The notes below the pieces were generated by a model. The model did no database searches, had not been told where the DNA came from, and saw only the letters and a program-made list of their open reading frames with translations. Made by a program: the position numbers and the translations under genes. Positions 56,650 through 64,000 of a stretch of 64,000 nt of DNA are shown here, piece by piece (position 1 is the stretch's first letter; each line of letters opens with the position of its first letter). The DNA comes from Malachius bipustulatus. Its lineage: Eukaryota; Arthropoda; Insecta; Coleoptera; Melyridae. The stretch lies in contig OU342639.1 in the NCBI GenBank assembly GCA_910589415.1, positions 14,888,268 through 14,952,267 on the forward strand. Direction: 5' to 3'.

Positions 56650-59600
56650 CTAATCAGAACTGTAGCCGAATGGGAGGGTGTCGTAGGCGTCCACGCGCTT
56701 GCGTTTCGTGTAACAGAGGCGGTAAACTTTTTGCTCAGGTCTGGAGACAACTTCGCAGGTGTTTACCCGGTTTATAGCCTTGGAGTTATAAACGTATTTA
56801 TCGCCGGCCCCCTCGCAAATCATCTCCTTAAGAGTATTAAAATTAACAATTTTAGCATTCTCAAAGTTCATGGTGATACCTTTAACTTTGCAGACGTACA
56901 CAAAATCATTAATCTTAGACGAGAATACTTTCAACGCGTAATTTTTAGGACCACCGCTAACGAACTCAGCTATGTAGCTACCGGCTCCGTACGGAGCAAT
57001 CTCGTCTGTTAGTTGACCCAAAAAATCACCCGTCTCAGGCATCCAATCTCCGGGGGAGCCCTTGAAAATAACGCTATCTGTATCAAAATAAAGGACTCGA
57101 TCGCCCAGTTTATGAAGATACTTGTATAATTCCAAGCGCGCCAAGCAGGTAGTCACTGCAGCTATAACCACGTTTACAGTTCTCAACGGAGTATAGCTAT
57201 CGTCCGACTTATCCCAACATGCTAGTAAGACGTCATCATCGATTATTACAAGATTATGAACGGTGATCGACGGCTCTGATAATAATTGAAAGAGCTCTGC
57301 AGCATCCTTTATAACAGAAGTCTGCATGAGGTTCTCTCTTTGACCGAACTTACCCCAGAAGCTGTTCAATTGTAATTTTGCAATGTATCGCATGCCTGGA
57401 TTGACCTGTATATTGGACTCGTCTAAAATAATACCTTCAACTTCATGGTATTGCTTTAAATACTGGGCACGACTTTCAGATGTATTGCACCAGTCAGGCC
57501 ACCCGCTACATTCTTGCTTAAGCTTTAAGAACTTGTCAATATACCCTGCGAATAAGCCACCCTCTCTGGTCTCTTTGTTGTACGTCTCGCTGGCATACTT
57601 CCAAATCTCGTAATATTCAATCACCTCGTATTCCAACGAGACAGCCAGTTTTAATTCGGCAGCAACAAAGGTGCCATTCAATTGTCGTTCATGTACATCA
57701 TGTTCGCATATACCTTGATTGCCAGTCTCGACACATGTACGACATAAGGGGAACGTTAACTTACCCTTACATCTATAAGGTAGCACCGGCAGATATAAGT
57801 TTTTGGGCGGTAAAACGGAGCATTTGATTAGCCCTACGAGCGTATCAAGATTCTCCGCTTTACAAGCCTCATCACCTATAATTACCTTGGGGTGGCCTAC
57901 AGGATATGTACCGTATTTATTAATATAAGGGTAAAGACTGCAGACGTCGTAATAATATATTTTTTCGGAGTTCGAACACTCGTAGTACAGCTTGATAGCA
58001 TTTGTACGCCCTCCAAAAAATGCGTCGCGTGGATTGAGAGGTTCGTGTTTGTAATTGAAATTATTCTGTAAATATACCCTCATATCTATGTTGTCTTTCA
58101 ACAGCTTCTTAAAATCGCACTCCCAAATAGATTCAACATTGTACCCGAGTGCTAGAAGCTTATTTTCCTTCCATACGGTTCTCTCACGACGTATAAAAGC
58201 CAAGTTATTAATATCAGAGCCGCGGTTATTGACAAATTTTGATGTGGTTTGTTTGGGATGACACCGTTCACAGCCATGATAATAGCATCCATAAAATTCA
58301 TAAACGGTGTTGGTCTCGGCGCAAAACCCGTCTACAAGCAGGTTTGAGGGAAGCCTGACTTCACGACCATTCCCCGCATGTTTAATCGGGTGAGGTGATG
58401 AAGCTTCTTTTAGATTTAACCATTTCAAGGCTACAAGAGACTGACCGTCGACCATTCTGTAACCGTTCGGTGGTAGAAGGCCGATACTATCATTTTTCAG
58501 AAAGTTTCTTCTGAAAACGAGGTTACAGGCTCCGGCAATGGTGACGCTCTCTTGAAACGGATCAACAGCGTTCGTCTCTAGAAAAATTTTTCTGAATTTC
58601 AAACAGGCCATCCTCAGTATGTTTACATCTTCAGTACAATACGACACGATTTCATTTTTCATGTCAAACTGTACATTTCTTGACACCTCGTCATTATACC
58701 ATCGATAAAATTTACCCCGTTCAGTAGCACTCATTTTATCAGGCATATAATTGGAGGCGTCAGGTAAAACGCCATAATAATTAGCGTTCTCTAAGGTATT
58801 AAATAAATGTGGGAAGTATCCTTTACTGCCTTCAAAATTAAAAGTGGCTGGTAGTTTTGCTAAAGGTAGAGGCATATAATTTAAACTGTCTATGATTTTT
58901 ACATTGTGCGTGACTATGGAGATAAATTTACTACCTGTTCGTATGAACTTAGGGTCCCAACGTCCAACATCTTTTAGAAACTCTTTGGCGAGGAAGCAGC
59001 CATCGTACCCTTTCATGTTATGCGCTAGAACTGTGATGTCGAAACCCGTTAGCATTAATCGAGCTAAATACTCTGTAAAAGCTTTTACAGGGCTGTCTCT
59101 AAAGATGTGAGACCTCACACCACAGCTAGCACACGGGGTTGTTATAGACTCCGGCTTGTCTACACACATGGCGCATACCTGCTGGACTACGCAGAGATTT
59201 GGCTCGTGTAGATACGTCTCATCGCCTATCTGCTTATTTTGGGTACATTCCAGATCGAAGAAAACAAGAAAAAATTTTGCGCTTAGCTGTTCTCTTTTCC
59301 TAATACTTAGTTTATTAGGCTGCATAAAACATAAATGTCTAATTGGTTTCTGAGCCATGCATAATGAGCAAAATTTTATACCACAGCTATGTTTCTTGTT
59401 TCCGACCACGGTTATAAGACAGATATTGCACTTGCGGTAAGTCTTGCATATGTCAGGTTTATGAGTTTCAAAACATTGAGGACCTCTAAATAGTCTACGA
59501 CAGACAGGACATTCGATTTTAACCTCGAGAACGCTACAGGGTTTTGGGGAGTGACAGCAAGGACATTTAAACGGACAATTATAATGCATAATTTTATTAC

Positions 59601-61891
59601 TATATCTTTTTAGGCATTTTTCACAGAAATATCGCGAACAGAAGCATGCTGTCAGACTTAAAATCAAATTAATATGATTGTTTTCCATTATTAAGTTAAT
59701 AATTATAGGATCTACTTGATCTTCTTTTAGACCGTTAAAGAACACATCCTTACCGTCACGGCGGTTATAAATTATTAAAGAAATGTTTAGGGTATATAAA
59801 TAATCTTGTAACTGACGAACATCGTCTATAGTAGCACCCCGAGATAAATTGACGCCCGATAAAATGCAAAGTTGACGGCCACGCTCTTCAATCAGGGGTT
59901 TATTTTTGTTTAACTTATGGAAGTCAACTTTGTCAGTTTTATAAGCAACCCCTAATACTACAGCATAGGCCAAACACTTACCGTCCTCGTTATTAACCTG
60001 CAACACACCTCGCTTTCGACTACAAAAGTCTTCAAAGGTCGAACCCCTTAGTTTTATGGCGTTTCCTCTCAGGCGAGGCATCTCGACGCGATCGATGGTT
60101 AGTGTAAGGACTCCCGTTGTGAAGAAATTTGCATTGGACTGCAAAATTTTACCCAGTGTGGCTAAAATAACATCCGCCACTAGTTGGTCCTTTCGGCGGA
60201 ACGAAATAGCCACTGGTCTGTCCGGAAAATCCTCGTTACCGAAAACCAGCCCGACTCTGTCGTCGTCGTTGAAATCCCGCATACCTTGTTGCAGTACTTC
60301 GTCTAAACCTCGCTATAAAAATTACAAAGTCTTATTAGTATTATTGTAATATTCTTTTAATTTACAATAACTTACCTGAATATAAGTTAACGGGGTCATT
60401 AGGCCGTCGTAGCTGTTGTATTTGAACGTGATGCGCCGACCCGTTAACTTAAATTTCTTAAAGGTCCTACTGCTTGTACCTAGGAGTGTTATTACACTCC
60501 TCGAGGTGTGCGGGATTTGCTCACTGCTACGCCTGAAGGTGTCCTGCTGTTGATCTACGTTGCCTCGCCTAAAAGTGTCCTGCTGTTGATCCGCGTTGAC
60601 CCGTTTCTCGACACTGCCACGTCTGAAGGTGTCCTGCTGTTGATCTGCGTTGACACGTTTCTCGAAGTCGTCCAGCAGTCTACACAGCTCATCTGACTGT
60701 CCCGGGTCAACGTCTTCCAAAATAAACTTACGCTGAATGACCTGTAAAATATAAAATTTTTAGCTGCTCTACGAAATCTTCATGCATCAATTAAAATAAT
60801 AAATCTCAGTTTTTACCTCTCTAAGTGTCTGCATCTGGTCTTCGACGAAGGCCCCCTCGTTATACATCCTCAGCAGCTGTGGCAATGTATGGGTTTCCAA
60901 CACCTGATTAAAGACCGCCATGGTAGGCCTCCGTGTACCGCTGCCTGAGGGTTGCACATCTCCAGTTCCAGATATTCTTGGCCCCGTGAATTGCTGCTGC
61001 TGCGAGGGCGTGTTGTTCAAACGTCTATCAAGATCATCCAGGACTCTATACAGATCGCTTGACTGTTGAGGATCTGAGCCTTCAAATATTGTTTTATACT
61101 GTAGGACCTGGAAAATATACTTTTTTGTAAATCTAGGTACATTTTAAACCATTCTAACTACATATTTTTCGTAATTACTATTTTATTTCTGTACGTTTAG
61201 CATAATTGTTAGCTGCAATTTTTTTGATATTCCTAATTAAAACTTCAATGAAATAGAAAAAAATAAAAGTTTAATTATTAAGAACTTGTTTTGTAAAGCA
61301 TACGTTTACAAATTATATAGATTTAGTAAATAGGTGTAATTTTTAAGTAAAAGCTCTTAATATTGAAAATTATTTGCATTTTAAGCACACCCTTGAAAAC
61401 TGCAAAATAGGTACCTATAAGACTAAACTCATAATTTTTTATTATATTAACTTTACACAAGACCGGATTTCATATTTTAGATATTGTGCAAACTGAATGT
61501 GGGATACGTATAACAAATTCCTGTATATGGGCCCTATAGTTAATAAAAAGACATGCACTATTCCACACTAACAGAGGTAAAATAAAATTTTCAAAACAGT
61601 TTAATTGGACCTTATTTTCTAAAATTTATTATCGATGATAAAAATAAAATTTATTAGAGTCACTACTTATGTGTCCCAATTAAACATAGTGTTGAAAAAA
61701 ATGTTTATGCACATGCTAGTTATAATTATTTTTATTCATATTATACTTACATCTCTGAAAATCCGGTACTGCTCAATACATATACATATATTTTGACTGT
61801 ACAAGTCCAATATTTGCGCTAGAGTCCTGTCCTCCAACATTTCTCTAAACGCTTGCAATAAAAGGTCCATAATTGAATCATCAGACGCCAT
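56650..61891 (-). CDS. Protein-primed family-B DNA polymerase, four coding exons
   Basis: Coding exons 61,891-61,751, 61,107-60,817, 60,741-60,376 and 60,312-56,650, all phase 0 with GT/AG, give 1,486 aa. Numbering below is from M at 60,282. Residues 1-75: conserved N-terminal module (VAISFRRKDQLVADVIL). 80-215: N-x-D-x-x-C-L-A ... N-N-H-I-N-L-I, reminiscent of a cysteine-protease-like fold. 213-320: Cys/His clusters. Exonuclease: FFDLECT (341-347), NMKGYDG (422-428), YCTEDVN (548-554). YEFYGCYYHGC (661-671) with WECDF is an endonuclease-like insert. Polymerase: YDVCSLYP (778-785), QLNSFWGKFG (971-980), YFDTDSV (1065-1071). All catalytic acidic residues are present. Exons 2-4 are built from related repeats and could supply a terminal protein (inference). 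The promoter and a non-coding exon lie in and next to the right repeat. No integrase or capsid gene accompanies it. Confidence 0.92.
60376..60741 (-). other. Polymerase gene coding exon 3 with nonapeptide repeats
   Basis: 122 codons. Acceptor TTTTACAG before 60,741, donor GTAAGT after 60,376. It begins VIQRKFILEDVDPGQSDELC, a relative of the start of the upstream exon (VLQYKTIFEGSDPQQSSDLY). The unit DQQQDTFRR occurs three times in a row with spacers (about 60,655-60,530). The end (RRITFKYNSYDGLMTPLTYI) continues directly into the polymerase exon. The repeats make this a low-complexity linker. Confidence 0.82.
60817..61107 (-). other. Polymerase gene coding exon 2
   Basis: 97 codons. Acceptor TTTTCCAG before 61,107, donor GTAAAA after 60,817. 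Its N-terminal half resembles the start of the following exon. Its C-terminal half (VFNQVLETHTLPQLLRMYNE, then QMQTLRE) resembles the end of the preceding exon (AFREMLEDRTLAQILDLYSQ, then QYRIFRD). The exons are therefore products of exon duplication. Confidence 0.8.
61108..61750 (-). other. Intron of the polymerase gene (643 bp)
   Basis: GTAAGT donor, TTTTCCAG acceptor, AT-rich, with no gene of its own. The other introns are much shorter (75 and 63 bp). Confidence 0.75.
61751..61891 (-). other. Polymerase gene first coding exon
   Basis: 47 codons from ATG at 61,891 (MASDDSIMDLLLQAFREMLE) to the donor GTAAGT at 61,750. The exon itself begins at about 61,896 after the acceptor ACAAG. It is short, acidic and helical. 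The ATG is the first in the spliced leader. Confidence 0.75.
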
Positions 61892-61896
61892 TGCCC

Positions 61897-62340
61897 CTTG
61901 TAAGTTAAAATTTCTTTAATGTCTTAAAGAAAATAAAATATCCCTTTCATACATTGCCACCATCAATTTTTGTAATAAAATTCATAATGTTGTTGAAAAC
62001 TTATTATAAAGCAGATAGTAAGAACTTTGCAATAAAGGTTATTATATTGTGCACTTTGTTTTCAAAAAATAATGATTATTTTACAAAAATCTGAACCATT
62101 TCATGGTTATTAACTAGGTATAACTTCATGTAGCATAATAGAGTCCACTGGAGTCTTTCAGACATTTCAAGAATCAATAATGATATCATAATAAAAAATA
62201 AAATTATTTTATTCTCTATATAGTTGGCGCTGTGTATGAAAGGGGTAATAAATAAAAATTTTCAAAAGTTATGTTATTTCTTATGATATGCTTTTATTTA
62301 TTGAATATCGATAATAATTAATAAACGGCCAAGTACTTAC
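61897..62340 (-). other. 5' UTR intron of the polymerase gene
   Basis: The donor GTAAGTACTTGG follows CAACT at 62,341 and the acceptor ACAAG ends at 61,897. This joins a non-coding leader transcribed from the right terminal repeat to the first coding exon. The leader carries a doubled word, AGAGGATTACCAGC and AGAGGATTACCAAC, just before the donor. Inferred by eye. Confidence 0.6.
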
Positions 62341-62449
62341 AGTTGGTAATCCTCTGCTGGTAATCCTCTGTTGTTAAATATAATTATATGTACACTAGCA
62401 CTGTATAATTCAACTTATTACACGCACAATTACGTTTACAAATCTATAA

Positions 62450-64000
62450 CTTAGTTCTATTTAAAACGATGAGGAGATGCGCCAAATATATACCTAGCAT
62501 CGCCCCGCCTTCTCTGATATTACCCCCGCTCATCATAGGGCTTCTAGCAGAGCTTGGACCCGAATAAATAATAATTTAAATGTTCTGTTATTTTCTAATG
62601 ATCTTTTTTATTTGTTGAATATCAAAATAATTGTTGTTGAAAACTTATAATAATGCCCAATAGCAATGAAAATGTTATTATATTGTGCACTGTTTTTCAC
62701 CTTAAAATTCTATAAAAAGATTTCATTCATGTATAGATGATAAAATACACCATTAAGGATGACATAATATCTGGGGCCTTATCACTATGAATTTTAATTA
62801 CCGTGGAAAAATTTGCTCCAGGCTTAAACGTGACTGTTATGAATTAGAAATATTTACGCATTTGAAACAGCAATTTATAAAACAATTACTACACTTTTTG
62901 AACTGTACAATATCAACGCCTAGTATTGTAAATTTCGTTCTAGGTGGAGTTATAACTCCGAGTTTTTCACCCTTTTACCAAAATTCTATAAAAGATTTCA
63001 TGTATACTCGGAATGAAAGACCCCGCTGGAGAATCTTTTTTTCAGTAATTTCAAGATATCACTATGAATTTACCGTGCAAAAAATTTGCCCAAGATTAAC
63101 CCCACTGTTATGATTTTTTGCAAAAACCTTGATAAAATACACCGTTAAGGACGACATAATTTTTACCTTACATTACGTAGGTACACTAATTGAACGGCTA
63201 AGTGCAGATAGGGAAGTACTTCAAAATATTAGTTCTGAGAAAATCAATATAAACTGGGTAGGCACTGCTCTTAATCTGCATCGACGCATTTTTTTTTTAC
63301 TAATTAATTGTGCCATGTAAATAAATAATTATTATGAAGAAGAACGAGTTTCACTTTGTGTGTTGAGAATCGAATATTTAATTTGACCCACTGCTAGTCA
63401 ACTGGGAACACCTGTTGCATCCGCTATTGTGTAACAGGGATTAGATTTGACCTACATAATACGACGGTTATGGTCAGGTAATCTAAGGGGTTTTGTAGGC
63501 GGCATATGTATAGAATTTTCAACTCGGGATCATGATTTCAAATGGCTCTATTTTTATACAGCTTACATAATGAGGCGAATAATATCGCTGACCGATCATA
63601 GGGGATTTTAGATACATTATACCGCGGGATCATGTAATTATATGCATGACTTTTAATCAAAGGGTTTTAAAAGATTTCATGCACTATGTTGAGAATCGAA
63701 TATTTAATTTGGTCCACTGTAGGCCAACTGGAACACCTGTTGCAGCGGGGCTACCTCTATTGTGTAACATTAAGGGATTATTTATAGAAATAATATTTTA
63801 CAGCTTACCTACATAAATAGACGGTGATAATCATAGAGTTTGTAGGCGGCTTAAGTATAGAATTTTTAACGCGGGATCATGATTTCAAAGGGGTCTATTT
63901 TTTTATACAGCTTAACGTGTATATGAGGGGAATACTGTCGCTGACCGATCAAAGGGATTAGTACATGATACAATACAACAATAATGATTTTGAATTATTT
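62450..64000 (-). repeat. Right terminal inverted repeat of the polymerase element (cut by the window end)
   Basis: Inverse of 50,715-52,265. It starts at CTTAGTTCTATTTAAAACG and runs to the last base. If the left end lies near 50,070-50,170, the repeat continues about 550-650 bp beyond the window, giving terminal repeats of about 2.1-2.2 kb and an element of about 14.5 kb. The TATA promoter for the polymerase gene is at 62,481-62,494. Confidence 0.95.
62481..62494 (-). promoter_or_regulatory. TATA promoter in the right terminal repeat, polymerase gene
   Basis: On the minus strand GGTATATATTTGGC, the inverted copy of 52,221-52,234. It would start a leader just inside the repeat, splice at 62,341 and reach the polymerase ATG at 61,891. 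The same promoter sequence therefore serves two different genes at the two ends. Confidence 0.68.

Noticed and set aside
56626..57012. 128-codon plus-strand frame
   Set aside because: Antisense to the polymerase C-terminus, whose catalytic motifs establish the real frame.
50070..64000. Complete Polinton/Maverick or an endogenous bidnavirus/parvovirus genome
   Set aside because: Polymerase and long terminal repeats fit, but integrase, packaging ATPase, protease, capsid and parvoviral NS-type helicase genes are all absent from the interior.

Overview
The window is nuclear DNA of an insect. Two exons of a Dpr-family immunoglobulin gene with GT/AG junctions, spliceosomal introns in other genes and a dense load of arthropod-type retroelements all support this. 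The order cannot be fixed from the sequence; a beetle or hemipteran with a repeat-rich genome would fit. Apart from the two Dpr exons (42,350-42,504 and 45,769-45,979, + strand), everything recognisable is mobile or repetitive DNA.

Layout. 1.5-18.1 kb is a graveyard of 5'-truncated or mutated non-LTR retrotransposons on both strands, plus a small LTR-flanked gag remnant (12.2-13.5 kb). 18.1-27.4 kb is a nested structure. Two nearly identical 1.67-kb arms in inverted orientation enclose an intact Penelope-like element (20.7-23.05 kb, minus). They also enclose its 5' tandem array of about 169-bp monomers (23.0-24.9 kb) and a 430-bp palindrome carrying a canonical hammerhead ribozyme in each arm (25.34-25.40 kb minus, 25.53-25.59 kb plus). 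28-36 kb holds a complete tRNA-derived SINE with target-site duplications, several foldback elements, a Ty1/copia integrase remnant and a third, diverged copy of the arm. 36.0-41.6 kb is a full-length Jockey-type element with two intact overlapping ORFs, inserted into the loop of a foldback element and flanked by a 12-bp duplication. 42-50 kb is Dpr intron with small repeats.

The right end (about 50.1 kb to beyond 64,000) is the most unusual part. It is a large element with terminal inverted repeats of at least 1,551 bp (50,715-52,265 against 62,450-64,000, no net length difference). It encodes a type B DNA polymerase of the protein-primed type (about 1,486 aa over four phase-0 coding exons, minus strand, full exonuclease and polymerase motifs). 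It also encodes two smaller proteins (about 285 aa plus; 258-276 aa minus) that look like diverged paralogues of each other. The same TATA promoter lies in both repeats. It appears to drive the polymerase gene from the right end and the 285-aa gene from the left end. Degenerate pieces of the 285-aa gene sit inside the repeats themselves. No integrase, packaging ATPase, protease or capsid gene is visible, so this is neither a complete Polinton/Maverick nor a virus. It reads as a minimal self-replicating element built around a polymerase and a candidate single-strand-binding protein family.

Limits: intron junctions were inferred by eye from GT/AG and phase. Family names rest on motif recognition, not on searches. 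The right terminus of the polymerase element is outside the window.
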